A stretch of DNA of 46,430 nucleotides. It comes from a bacterium. GTDB taxonomy: Bacteria; Myxococcota_A; UBA9160; UBA6930. Each line of letters starts with the position of its first letter. Within the stretch, counting starts at the first letter, position 1. Of this stretch, positions 24,608 through 32,531 are shown piece by piece. The stretch covers positions 1 to 46,430 of the forward strand of contig JAAETT010000563.1 of assembly GCA_024228115.1 (NCBI GenBank). The letters run 5' to 3'. A model generated the notes under the pieces. It was not told where the DNA came from. It did not search any database and saw only the letters and a program-made list of their open reading frames with translations. A program made the position numbers and the translations under genes.

Positions 24608-24696
24608 ATCGCGGGGACGGAGTTTACAATTGACTTGTTTGGGGCAGAGCCCCCAAACAAGTCAATTGTAAACTCCGTCCCCGCGATTTACTTTTC
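24599..24696. repeat. Palindromic element E1: perfect 46-bp inverted repeat with 6-nt loop
   Basis: Arms 24599-24644 and 24651-24696 are perfectly complementary; the loop is CAGAGC. Each arm starts GAAAAGTAAATC, carries the core GCGGGGACGGAG, then TTTACAATTGACTT, and ends GTTTGGGG. The element fills the gap between convergent atpC and the MXAN_5187-like gene, and it provides the last two bases of that gene's TGA and the stop of atpC. It is the same family as 29223-29322 and 38436-38477. It could act as a bidirectional terminator; the structure suggests a mobile REPIN-type inverted dimer (inference). Confidence 0.95.
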
Positions 24697-25270
24697 AGGA
24701 CGAGATGGGGGTGGCTTTCACCTTTGCCTTGCCCGCTTCGACGACGACGCGGAACTTCACCTTTGCGCAGCCGTACTTCTTGCGGATCGCGGCTTCTTGT
24801 TTGGTGAGGACCTTGTCGAGCTTCTCGCGGGTGAGGCCGTTGGCGCCCTGCCCCGTCGAGCCGCGTGCGGTCACGTAGGCATCGAAAAGATCGTCCTTGC
24901 TCGGCCCCTTGTCGCGCACGAGCACGTCGCGCCGACGGTCCTTCGTCTCGTTTCGTTCGCGGTCGTGGAGGTTGGCCTTGAAGAGGTGTCGCTCATAGCA
25001 GCCCGCTTCGATCTTGCGCAGCGTGTCGTCCCAAAGCCGCTTGAACGTGAAGTAGCGTGAGCGCAGGTTGCCGAATTTGAAGCGGTGGCCGGTGTTGGTG
25101 AGCTGGCGGTTGGTGTAGGTCACCACCATCTTGTTCACTTCACCGCGCAGCATGTGCGGCTCGCGTTTGCGGCTGCCCAGGAAGTACTGGTCGTACTCGT
25201 TCTTGAGCTGCTTCATCTTGATCTCGATGAGCACGAGATCTTCGGCGATGTCGATGCCGAATTGGGCCAT
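24695..25270 (-). CDS. MXAN_5187 C-terminal-domain-like protein, function unknown
   Basis: 191 residues, highly charged, no signal peptide. The pattern IEIKMKQLKNEYDQYFLGSRKREPHMLRGEVNKMV followed by RFKFGNLRSRYFTFKRLWDDTLRKIE matches my memory of the family named after the C-terminal domain of Myxococcus MXAN_5187. The tail KVKFRVVVEAGKAKVKATPI also fits. The role is unknown; the helical, Lys/Arg-rich nature would suit a scaffold or nucleic-acid contact, but nothing here proves it. Its TGA stop overlaps the first bases of palindromic element E1. The downstream neighbour on the other strand is atpC. Confidence 0.7.
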   Translation of the reverse strand: MAQFGIDIAEDLVLIEIKMKQLKNEYDQYFLGSRKREPHMLRGEVNKMVVTYTNRQLTNTGHRFKFGNLRSRYFTFKRLWDDTLRKIEAGCYERHLFKANLHDRERNETKDRRRDVLVRDKGPSKDDLFDAYVTARGSTGQGANGLTREKLDKVLTKQEAAIRKKYGCAKVKFRVVVEAGKAKVKATPISS

Positions 25271-25335
25271 TCGTCAACTATCGGCCCATCCAAGGATGTC
25301 CTTGAGGGCATTTCCCCTCAAGCAATCGTACCCGC

Positions 25336-26124
25336 TCAGGGGGCCAGCCGGGCAGGGATGGGGGCACCGTCTACCCGGAAGCGCTCCAGCGCGTAGTGGT
25401 CCGTGAGCGTACTGGTCATCGTCCCCTGGGCCGTGAGTAGATCCATGCGGACGGACTCTTCTGCCATCACCAGCCCGACCCGGGGCGCGAACCAATGGGT
25501 CATCTCCATCTGGCCATCGCGAACCGGCAGACGGCCATCCTCGAGCTCGATCATGCCACTGAGGGCGCCGGTGTAGCGGACCTTGAGGCAGCGCTCGAAA
25601 GCACCCGCCGGAGTCTTGGCCGCTTGAAGTCCGAGAATCTCGCCCTGCATCTCCACCATCAAACCGTTCAGTTCGAGGGTGCCGACCTTCCAACTCATGC
25701 CACCCTTGACGCTGGCCGGCACGTAGACGAGTGGATTCTGGTGCAAGCTCAGGCCCTCGCCGGTGTCGAGGGCGAATTCGAGGAAAGCGCCCCTGCGCAA
25801 GGCTCCGAGACTGGTCGTGCGACCATCCTCGTGGTCGCCCTTCCACTCGCGCACCTCCTCGAACACGAAGACCGGAACCGGCACCTTCGCGTGCTGGCCC
25901 TGCTTGGTGATCTCGCGCAGGTAGCGGCCGGATTTCGATTCCTGGGAAACGGCCTGGCCACCGATCGCGTACTCGGCCGTCTCGGTGATCCGGTACTTCC
26001 ATTCATTGCCGACGGCTGTAGGCATCCAGATCTCGGCCGTGGCCCGGTTGGAGCTTGCGACGAGCAGGAGCAGACTCATTGCGAACGTGATCGCAAAGCC
26101 AGCGACGCGTCTGGGCCACCTCAT
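25336..26124 (-). CDS. Secreted protein of unknown function
   Basis: About 262 residues from the ATG at 26124, which has GAGGGG upstream (ATGs at 26136 and 26169 are alternatives). A signal peptide (VAGFAITFAMSLLLLVASSNRATA) precedes a beta-rich body that opens IWMPTAVGNEWKYRITETAEY and contains HWFAPRVGLVMAEES. This x-P-x-x-x-G-N-x-W-x-Y...W-x-A-P-x-V-G-L-V layout recurs in many exported beta proteins (DUF3108-like or similar). I do not recognise a named family. It lies between bioD and the MXAN_5187-like gene on the same strand. Confidence 0.75.
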   Translation of the reverse strand: MRWPRRVAGFAITFAMSLLLLVASSNRATAEIWMPTAVGNEWKYRITETAEYAIGGQAVSQESKSGRYLREITKQGQHAKVPVPVFVFEEVREWKGDHEDGRTTSLGALRRGAFLEFALDTGEGLSLHQNPLVYVPASVKGGMSWKVGTLELNGLMVEMQGEILGLQAAKTPAGAFERCLKVRYTGALSGMIELEDGRLPVRDGQMEMTHWFAPRVGLVMAEESVRMDLLTAQGTMTSTLTDHYALERFRVDGAPIPARLAP

Positions 26125-26204
26125 GCAACCCCTCATCGGCGCTTCAGAATTCGGTCTTGAGAGGAGCACGGTCGGCTGGGCCGCGCAGGTCTTGCCGCCG
26201 GCTT

Positions 26205-26873
26205 CTAGAGCCCCAGACGATCCAGGTCGATGGCTCCGTCGGCTGGCAGGGCGTGTTCGGCGAGCGGCGGAATTTCGCCAATCAACCGTTCACCGAGGGC
26301 GTCCCGCAAAACCACCAGATTCAGGGCGTCTGCGTCGACGAGTGGCCCCGTGGAATGAGAGATCACGACGCCCGCAATCGTCAGCCCGCGCCTTTCGGCG
26401 GCTTCGAGACTCAGCAATGTGTGGTTGATCGTGCCGAGTGCGGCGCGGGCCACGATGACCAGGGGCAGTTTCAACTCTCTGGCCAGGTCGGCCATCGTCG
26501 CGCCTTTCCAGAGCGGAACGAGCAGGCCGCCGGCACCTTCCACCACCATGAGCTCATGTCGCCTGGAGAGCTCACGCCAGGCGGCGCGAATGGTCTCGGC
26601 ATCCACCTCGCGTTCTTCAGCCTGGGCGGCCACGGTCGGGGCGGCCGGCAGGCTGAATGTCTGGGGGCAGATCTGCTCGAGCATGTCCGATGTGGCGGCA
26701 GCCTCTCGCAACGCGATCGCATCGAGGGGGCCCGCCTCCCCCACGCCGGTTTCCGCGGGTTTCATGACCCCCACATCGAGGCCTCGCGCTCGCAAGCCTC
26801 GCACGATTGCGCACGAGACCACCGTCTTGCCCACTCCGGTATCGGTACCCGTGACGAACCAACCTCGGCTCAA
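26205..26873 (-). CDS. bioD: Dethiobiotin synthase
   Basis: 222-residue ATP-dependent carboxylase that closes the ureido ring of dethiobiotin from DAPA, the step before BioB. The P-loop FVTGTDTGVGKT lies near the start, with MKPAETGV, VVEGAGGLLVPL and a Thr/Asn-rich nucleotide region. The open frame continues upstream within bioF, so the start is placed at the TTG at 26873, overlapping the bioF stop (TTGA). The family N-terminus fits this exactly. It is the last gene of bioB-bioF-bioD. Confidence 0.95.
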   Translation of the reverse strand: MSRGWFVTGTDTGVGKTVVSCAIVRGLRARGLDVGVMKPAETGVGEAGPLDAIALREAAATSDMLEQICPQTFSLPAAPTVAAQAEEREVDAETIRAAWRELSRRHELMVVEGAGGLLVPLWKGATMADLARELKLPLVIVARAALGTINHTLLSLEAAERRGLTIAGVVISHSTGPLVDADALNLVVLRDALGERLIGEIPPLAEHALPADGAIDLDRLGL

Positions 26874-28048
26874 GGGAGTGCCGCGGTTTCTTCCGCCACG
26901 GCCCCGATCAGGGCGTCGATGTCGGCCTCCTTGTGCGTGGCCATCGGCGTAATGCGCAAGCGAGCGGTGCCTTCGGGTACGGAGGGATGCCGGATGCCCT
27001 GGGCGTAGAAGCCGCGAGTGAGCAGCCGCTCGCAGACGGCCATGGTGCGTGCATTGTCGCCGAGCACGACGGGTACGATATGGGTGGTGCTGGGAGCGGT
27101 GGAGAGGCCGCTTCGGCTGAGTCGCTCCCGCAGGCGAGCAGCGTTCGTTTGCAACTGCTCCCGGCGCCAAGGCTCGCGATCCACCAGGCGGAGCGCAGCC
27201 CGCGCGGCTTCTACGGCCGGCGGTGCCAGGGCACACGAGAAGATGAAGCTGCGGGCCGTGTTGACGAGCAACTCGCGCAGCCGAGCCCCCCCGGCGACGA
27301 ACGCACCGAAGGAACCCAGCGATTTGCCGAGCGTCCCCATCAATACGTCGACCTGTTCCGTGACACCGCAAAGCTCAGCGCTGCCGCGCCCGGCTCGACC
27401 CAGGGTTCCGGTGCCGTGGGCGTCGTCCAGAAGTGTCATCGCTCCGTGCTGGCGCGCGAGGGCGAGGATTTCCGGAAGCGGCGCCACGTCTCCGTCCATG
27501 CTGTAGACGCCATCGATGGCGACGAGGATGCGGCGGAACTCGTTCTCCGCTCTCGCCAGTACGTCTGCCAACGCGTCTAGATCGCCATGGGGAAATATGC
27601 GGGTCTCGGCCTGGGAGAGCCGGCAGCCGTCGATGATCGACGCATGGTTGAGGGCGTCGGACACGACCACGTCGCCCTTGCCGACCAGCGCCGGAATCAC
27701 CCCGACATTCGCCATGTAGCCCGTGTTGAACGCCAATGCGGATGGCGTGCCGAGGAATGCAGCCAATTCTTCTTCGAGCGCTTCATGAATGGCCAGGTTG
27801 CCGGAAATCAGCCGTGAACCACCTGCGGCGGCGCCGTGCTCCCGTGCCGCCGCGGCTGCGGCTTCGACGACTTCAGGATGCCCGGCGAGATCGAGATAGT
27901 TGCTGCCGGCGAAGAGCAGCACGTCGCGGCCATCGACCTGCATGCGAGGCCCTTGGATGCCCTCGAGCACGCGCATTCGCCGATGGGTACCACGAGCCCG
28001 AATGGCACCCAATGCCTCGGCGGCGACCTCGGCGACCGGGTCGCCCAA
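26870..28048 (-). CDS. bioF: 8-amino-7-oxononanoate synthase
   Basis: 392-residue PLP enzyme of the alpha-oxoamine synthase family, joining pimeloyl-ACP/CoA and alanine. Motifs: AGSNYLDLAGHPEV, FNTGYMANVGVIPAL, VSDALNHASIIDGCRLS, LDDAHGTGTLG and the PLP lysine in MGTLGKSLGSFGAF. The TTG at 28048, one base after the bioB stop, gives the usual N-terminal length; a later ATG at 27976 would truncate the first helix. KBL (2-amino-3-ketobutyrate ligase) is the main paralogue, but the bioB/bioD context decides for BioF. Confidence 0.94.
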   Translation of the reverse strand: MGDPVAEVAAEALGAIRARGTHRRMRVLEGIQGPRMQVDGRDVLLFAGSNYLDLAGHPEVVEAAAAAAREHGAAAGGSRLISGNLAIHEALEEELAAFLGTPSALAFNTGYMANVGVIPALVGKGDVVVSDALNHASIIDGCRLSQAETRIFPHGDLDALADVLARAENEFRRILVAIDGVYSMDGDVAPLPEILALARQHGAMTLLDDAHGTGTLGRAGRGSAELCGVTEQVDVLMGTLGKSLGSFGAFVAGGARLRELLVNTARSFIFSCALAPPAVEAARAALRLVDREPWRREQLQTNAARLRERLSRSGLSTAPSTTHIVPVVLGDNARTMAVCERLLTRGFYAQGIRHPSVPEGTARLRITPMATHKEADIDALIGAVAEETAALP

Positions 28049-28049
28049 C

Positions 28050-29135
28050 TCAGAAGCCCCGGGTGGGCCGCCCGATCCCGGGCTTCAGGATTTCGCCGTC
28101 GCCACCACGCAAGCGGAACTCGCCTTCCGGTGTTTCCGCATGCAGTGCGTCGTAGGCAGGGTTGCCGTCTACCTCGAAGCCCGCGTCGCGAATCATCCGG
28201 TAGGTATCGATCTCGTTGTCACCCCGGGTCGTGAGATAGCCGTCGACGAAGAGCGAGTTCGCAGGCCAGAGTGCCAGCGGACCGAGGCTGCGGATGTTGC
28301 CTTCTCGCCCGCCGGCGATGCGGACTTCGGCGGTCGGGTTGATGAGCCGCACCAGCGCCAGCGCTCGCAGGCAACGCTCCGGTGTGAGGCTGCCATCTTC
28401 CATCACCGGGTTGCCATCGATCGGGATCAGGAAGTTCACGGGAATGGACGGCACCTCGAGCTCGCGCAAGCGAAAGGCGACCTCGACGATGTCCCGGCTC
28501 TCCTCGCCCATCCCAATGATCAGCCCGCTGCACGGCTGGATGCCGGCTTTCTTGGCAGCGCGCAGGGTTTCCACTCGCTCCTCGTATGTATGGGTGCTGC
28601 AGACATCCGGATAGTGGGATTGGCTCGTGTTGAGGTTGTGGTTCAATCGGTCGAGGCCGGCGTCGGCGAGGATGCGCGCCTGTTCCTCGTTGATCAGGCC
28701 CGGCGAGACGCAGACCTCGATCGGGTAGGTTTCCTTTACCGTGCGGATCAGCTCCGCCAGCTTGCGGGTGTGTGCGAGGGTTGCCGCCCTGCCCGACATC
28801 ACCATGCAATAGCGCGAGGCCCCTGCCCGGGCGGCGGCTTCTGCTTCCGCCAGGATCTCCTCGTCGCTCTTCATCGGGTACTTGCGAATCGCCGCATCCG
28901 AGTTCTTCGACTGGGAGCAGTAGCCGCAATCCTCCGGGCACAGGCCGTTCTGCACGTTGTTCAGCACATGCACCATCACCTTGCGGCCGAAATGCTTCTC
29001 CCGCGGGGCGAAGGCCGCCTGCAACAAGGGCAGGAGTTGGACGTCCTCGCCGTCCAGGATCCAACCGGCGTCGCTCTCCGACGGTGCCTCTCCAGCCAGG
29101 GCCCGATCCGCCAGCCATGCATAGTGTTCGAACAT
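28050..29135 (-). CDS. bioB: Biotin synthase
   Basis: 361-residue radical SAM enzyme inserting sulfur into dethiobiotin. The SAM cluster motif C66-x3-C70-x2-C73 lies in NGLCPEDCGYCSQS; downstream motifs include SGRAATLAH, VCVSPGLINEEQARIL, HNLNTSQSHYPDVCSTHTYEERVET, PCSGLIIGMGEESRD and the second-cluster arginine region VRIAGGRE. The ATG at 29135 with GGGAGG five bases upstream is preferred over 29156. bioF and bioD follow; bioA and bioC/H are not in the window. Confidence 0.97.
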   Translation of the reverse strand: MFEHYAWLADRALAGEAPSESDAGWILDGEDVQLLPLLQAAFAPREKHFGRKVMVHVLNNVQNGLCPEDCGYCSQSKNSDAAIRKYPMKSDEEILAEAEAAARAGASRYCMVMSGRAATLAHTRKLAELIRTVKETYPIEVCVSPGLINEEQARILADAGLDRLNHNLNTSQSHYPDVCSTHTYEERVETLRAAKKAGIQPCSGLIIGMGEESRDIVEVAFRLRELEVPSIPVNFLIPIDGNPVMEDGSLTPERCLRALALVRLINPTAEVRIAGGREGNIRSLGPLALWPANSLFVDGYLTTRGDNEIDTYRMIRDAGFEVDGNPAYDALHAETPEGEFRLRGGDGEILKPGIGRPTRGF

Positions 29136-29165
29136 GGAACCTCCCGAAAACCTCAATAGAACGGG

Positions 29166-29195
29166 ATGTTACAAGTCCGCCTCGCCCCCCGTCAA
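29166..29195 (-). promoter_or_regulatory. Candidate promoter of bioB-bioF-bioD
   Basis: TTGACG (29195-29190), 18-base spacer, TAACAT (29171-29166) on the minus strand; transcription would begin near 29159, 24 bases before the ATG. The perfect 7-bp inverted repeat TCACCCT-gcacg-AGGGTGA (29199-29217) sits directly upstream of the -35 hexamer and is a candidate operator. Confidence 0.5.
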
Positions 29196-29222
29196 CCATC
29201 ACCCTGCACGAGGGTGACAGGG

Positions 29223-29322
29223 GAAGAGTCAACCAGCGGGGACGGGGTTTACAATTGACTTCTTTGGCGGGCACCCGCCAAAGAAGTCAATTGTAAACCC
29301 CGTCCCCGCTGGTTGACTCTTC
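29223..29322. repeat. Palindromic element E2: perfect 48-bp inverted repeat with 4-nt loop
   Basis: Arms 29223-29270 and 29275-29322 are perfectly complementary; the loop is GCAC. Arms begin GAAGAGTCAACCA, share the core GCGGGGACGGGG, TTTACAATTGACTT with E1, and end CTTTGGCGG. The inner ends differ from E1 in compensating pairs on both arms. The right arm provides the GA of the TGA stop of the methyltransferase gene. It lies downstream of that gene and upstream of the bio promoter, so it would insulate the two units if it terminates transcription. Confidence 0.95.
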
Positions 29323-29941
29323 AGCCTTTGGGCAGAGCGGCGCCTCGGTAGAGGGTGGCGAAGACGCGCGGGCCCTCGATCAGCTGTTCGAGGCGTTCGA
29401 GCTGGAAGCCGGCGCGCTCGACCATTTCACCCGTCTTGCGGTTCAGGTTGCAGCCGCAGCCGATCACGTTCCAGAGCGGGTTGATGCGGTCTTGCCAGCT
29501 GGCGACCTTCGCATCGTCGCTGCGGCCGTGTTCGATGAAGAGGAGCTTGCCTTCCGGACTGAGTACCCGGTGCATCTCCTTCAGCGCGGCGTGGGCGTCC
29601 GGGATGGTGCACAGGGTCCAGGTGACGGTCACCGTATCGAACCGGCCCTGGTCGAACGGCAGGGCGCCATCGGCGGGCAGATGGTGACGTTCGACCGGGA
29701 AGTCCACCGCGTCGATGCGCGTCTGGACCTTCTCTTGGAGCGCGTCCATCGGATCGACTGTAGAGAGCTTTTCCACGCCATCCGGGTAGTACCGGAGGTT
29801 CAAGCCCGTGCCGAAGCCGATCTCGAGGACGTCCCCCTTGGCTTCAGCCAAGGTCTCCTCGCGTTGGGGGCCGAATTTCCTCATCGCCCGGTCGAGGATC
29901 GGGGGGAAGAGGCGCTGCTCGTAGAAGTCGTAGAGACCCAT
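29321..29941 (-). CDS. Class I SAM-dependent methyltransferase
   Basis: 206 residues. SAM motif I is VLEIGFGTGLNLRYYP, with VDPMDAL as the acidic strand, FDTVTVTWTLCTIPDAHAALKEMHRVLSPEGKLLFIEHG as motifs II-III, and a conserved NPLWNVIGCGCNLNRKT. This fits the UbiE/METTL7-like small-molecule methyltransferases. Cys-Gly-Cys in the late motif is typical of the METTL7-like branch. The substrate is not predictable. It is divergent from radA with only 37 bp between them. Its stop codon is completed by element E2. Confidence 0.88.
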   Translation of the reverse strand: MGLYDFYEQRLFPPILDRAMRKFGPQREETLAEAKGDVLEIGFGTGLNLRYYPDGVEKLSTVDPMDALQEKVQTRIDAVDFPVERHHLPADGALPFDQGRFDTVTVTWTLCTIPDAHAALKEMHRVLSPEGKLLFIEHGRSDDAKVASWQDRINPLWNVIGCGCNLNRKTGEMVERAGFQLERLEQLIEGPRVFATLYRGAALPKG

Positions 29942-29978
29942 GCCTCCATCTTAGGCCTCCACGGCTACATTTGCGTCC

Positions 29979-31376
29979 ATGGCCAAGCCGCGCTCCGTTT
30001 TTTGCTGTACCGAGTGCGGCACCCAGCAGCCCCGCTGGCTTGGGCGCTGCCCGGGCTGTGGGGCCTGGGAAACGCTGATCGAGGAGCCGGTGGCGGGTGA
30101 CGAGCTGGTTGCCAGTCTGGTGGCGGCTCAACCTGACGGAGCCGCGGGGAAGGCCATCCCTCTGGCGGACGTGGATACCGACGGTGCCCCGCGCCTCCCC
30201 ACCGGCATCGCCGAACTCGATCGCGTGCTCGGTGGTGGTCTGGTGCCGGGCTCGGTGGTGTTGATCGGCGGCGAGCCGGGGATCGGCAAGTCCACCCTTT
30301 CGTTGCAGCTTGCGGCCCAGATCGAACAGAAGGCCGGCCGGGTTCTGTATGTGACGGGTGAGGAGAGCCTCGAACAGGTGCGCTTGCGCGCCGAGCGCCT
30401 GGGCGAGATCCCCCGTTCCCTGATGGTTCTGTCGGAAACGCGGGTCGAGGCCTTGGCCGGGCCGTGGCGCGACCACAGCCCGGCCGTCGTCGTGGTCGAT
30501 TCGATTCAGACCTCGCGGACGGAGCGGATCGAATCCGCCGCCGGTTCCGTTTCCCAGGTGCGAGAGTGCGCGGCGTTGCTCTCGGCGACGGCGAAGAACC
30601 ACGGCACCGCGCTGGTGCTAGTCGGCCACGTGACCAAGGAAGGCACGCTGGCCGGGCCGCGCGTGCTCGAGCACCTGGTCGATGTCGTCCTGAACTTCGA
30701 AGGCGATCGCAGCACGCCATTTCGGCTGCTTCGCGCCAGCAAGAACCGTTTCGGCTCGACCCAGGAGGTCGGCATCTTCACCATGGGCGAAAAGGGTCTC
30801 AGCGCGGTGGAGAATCCCAGCGAGCTCTTCCTGGCCGAGCGTAGGCCGGGCTCGCCGGGCTCCTGCATCGTGCCCGTCATGGAAGGTACACGTCCTGTCC
30901 TGCTCGAGGTTCAAGCCCTCGTCGCGCCGGCGGGCTATGGCACGGCGCGTCGCACCTGCGTCGGCATCGATGACGCGCGCGTCGCGCTGTTGCTAGCGGT
31001 ACTCGATCGCCACAGCGAAATCGATCTGTTGTCCTGTGACGTCTACGTCAACGTCGTTGGTGGCGTGCGCGTGACCGAACCCGCCGCAGATCTCGCGGTC
31101 GCCCTGGCCATCGCATCCAGTCGTCTCGACAAGGCCATGCCCGCGGATGTCGCGGCCTGTGGCGAAGTCGGGCTAGGCGGGGAGGTGCGGCGGGTGGGAC
31201 GCCTCGACCAACGCCTGCGCGAGGCCGGCCGGCTTGGCTTCGGCCGCGTCCTGGTGCCTGCGGCGGTGGCTGCCGAAGCACCCGCGGTCGACGGTGCGTT
31301 TGGGGTCGAGGATATCGGCCAGGCGGTTCGTTGGCTCTTCGAGAACGCTGTTTCACGCCCAGGTGAACAACGGTAA
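29979..31376 (+). CDS. radA: DNA repair protein RadA (Sms)
   Basis: 465-residue RecA-related branch-migration helicase. A four-cysteine zinc finger (C10, C13, C24, C27) opens the protein; Walker A GEPGIGKSTLSLQLA follows, with VLYVTGEESLEQVRLRAERL, the RadA-specific KNRFG motif (LLRASKNRFGSTQEVGIFTM), and a C-terminal Lon-protease-like domain (VYVNVVGGVRVTEPAADLAVALAIASS). Length and order are standard. Confidence 0.97.
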   Translation: MAKPRSVFCCTECGTQQPRWLGRCPGCGAWETLIEEPVAGDELVASLVAAQPDGAAGKAIPLADVDTDGAPRLPTGIAELDRVLGGGLVPGSVVLIGGEPGIGKSTLSLQLAAQIEQKAGRVLYVTGEESLEQVRLRAERLGEIPRSLMVLSETRVEALAGPWRDHSPAVVVVDSIQTSRTERIESAAGSVSQVRECAALLSATAKNHGTALVLVGHVTKEGTLAGPRVLEHLVDVVLNFEGDRSTPFRLLRASKNRFGSTQEVGIFTMGEKGLSAVENPSELFLAERRPGSPGSCIVPVMEGTRPVLLEVQALVAPAGYGTARRTCVGIDDARVALLLAVLDRHSEIDLLSCDVYVNVVGGVRVTEPAADLAVALAIASSRLDKAMPADVAACGEVGLGGEVRRVGRLDQRLREAGRLGFGRVLVPAAVAAEAPAVDGAFGVEDIGQAVRWLFENAVSRPGEQR

Positions 31377-31412
31377 ACGCCTGCCATTACACGGGTTTTT
31401 ACGTATCGGGTT

Positions 31413-31441
31413 TTGACACCGGGGGGCACTGGCGCTAGCGT
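31413..31441 (+). promoter_or_regulatory. Candidate promoter for the polyprenyl synthase gene
   Basis: TTGACA (31413-31418), 17-base GC-rich spacer, TAGCGT (31436-31441). The start of transcription would fall almost at the ATG at 31450, implying a very short or no leader, so the call is tentative. Confidence 0.35.
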
Positions 31442-31449
31442 CGGAGACG

Positions 31450-32499
31450 ATGGCGAAGAGTTCCTCCCCTCCGCCGGCCCTTGCCACGGCGCTTGCTCGA
31501 CTCGAACCGCACCTGCAACAGGTCGAGCGGACGATGCGCGACCAGCTCGTTTCCGAACAGGCGCTGGTCGGCGCGATCGGCGAACACGTGCTCTCGTCCG
31601 GTGGCAAACGCTTGCGCCCGGTGCTGGTCATGCTTGCAGCCGAACTCTGCGGCTACACCGGACCGCGTTGTGTGCAGATCGCCGCCGCCGTCGAGTTGCT
31701 GCACACCGCCACGCTGCTTCACGATGACGTGGTCGATCTGGCAAATCTACGGCGCGGGCGCGCGGCCGCACGGGCGATCTGGGGCAACCGCCGTGCGGTG
31801 CTGGTGGGAGATTTCTTCTACGCACGTGCGTCGTCGATGGTCGTCGAAGACGGCGACCTCGATATCCTTTGGATCTTCTCGAGCACCATCCGGCAGATGG
31901 CCGAAGGGGAGCTCCTCCAACTCGAAGCGAGCTTCGATCCGCGCGTGACGGAGGCCCACTACTACTCGGTGATCGAGCGGAAGAGCGCGACCCTCCTTTC
32001 CGCCTCCGCGGAATCCGGTGCCGTGTTAGGTGGTGTGACCCGAGCCGAGCGCCGGCGCATCGCTGAGTTCGGCAAAGAACTCGGGTTGGCCTTCCAGCTG
32101 CGCGACGATGCCCTCGATTTCGCAGGCGGGGAAGAGGATCTCGGCAAGCAGCCCTTCACGGATGTTCGCGAGGGGAAGGTCACCCTTCCGCTCCTGCTGA
32201 CGCTGAAGCGTTGCGCCCCAGCCGAGCGCGAGTTGATTTCCGGTCTCTTGAAGACCGCCGCCCAGCGCACCCTCGAGCTCGAGGCCGAAGGCCCGATCGA
32301 AATCGATCAGGTGCTGAGCCCGGCAGAGCTTGCACCGATCGTCGATCTGGTGCGCCGTCACCGTGGCATCGAAGACACGGACCGGCGCGCCGAGGAGCAC
32401 GTCAGGCGCGCAGCCGAAGCCATCGCCCCGTTCCCCGACGGTGCGATCCGAGACGCCCTCGTTGCGGCCGCCGACTACTCGGTGCATCGCACGAGCTGA
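31450..32499 (+). CDS. Polyprenyl diphosphate synthase (IspB/octaprenyl type)
   Basis: 349-residue trans-prenyltransferase that builds the long chain of quinones from IPP. It has the first aspartate-rich motif DDVVD at 92-96 (LLHDDVVDLANLRRGRAAA), the second DDALD at 219-223 (FQLRDDALDFAGGEEDLGKQPFTDVREGK), GGKRLRPVLVMLAAELCG near the N-terminus and KSATLLSASAESGAVLGG. Small residues in front of the first motif favour long chains, as in IspB, over farnesyl or geranylgeranyl products; product length is inference. Its product may be used by a UbiA-type enzyme such as that at 3602. Confidence 0.93.
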   Translation: MAKSSSPPPALATALARLEPHLQQVERTMRDQLVSEQALVGAIGEHVLSSGGKRLRPVLVMLAAELCGYTGPRCVQIAAAVELLHTATLLHDDVVDLANLRRGRAAARAIWGNRRAVLVGDFFYARASSMVVEDGDLDILWIFSSTIRQMAEGELLQLEASFDPRVTEAHYYSVIERKSATLLSASAESGAVLGGVTRAERRRIAEFGKELGLAFQLRDDALDFAGGEEDLGKQPFTDVREGKVTLPLLLTLKRCAPAERELISGLLKTAAQRTLELEAEGPIEIDQVLSPAELAPIVDLVRRHRGIEDTDRRAEEHVRRAAEAIAPFPDGAIRDALVAAADYSVHRTS

Positions 32500-32531
32500 C
32501 CTCGCCCCGCTGGTCCCGGGGAAACCTCCCC

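Noticed and set aside
24599-24696. E1 as a simple intrinsic terminator
   Set aside because: Stem is far too long (46 bp), has no clean T-run, and the core recurs at 29223 and 38436 next to unrelated genes. Termination may be a side effect.
29223-29322. BirA operator-like TTGTAAACC and GGTTTACAA half-sites in E2 near bioB
   Set aside because: The half-sites are in the reverse order of a BirA box, belong to the shared core of the palindromic family and occur equally in E1 beside atpC. They are not specific to biotin genes.
24599-29322. E1/E2 as CRISPR repeats or attC sites
   Set aside because: Only two full copies 4.6 kb apart, no spacers, and no integron or Cas genes.
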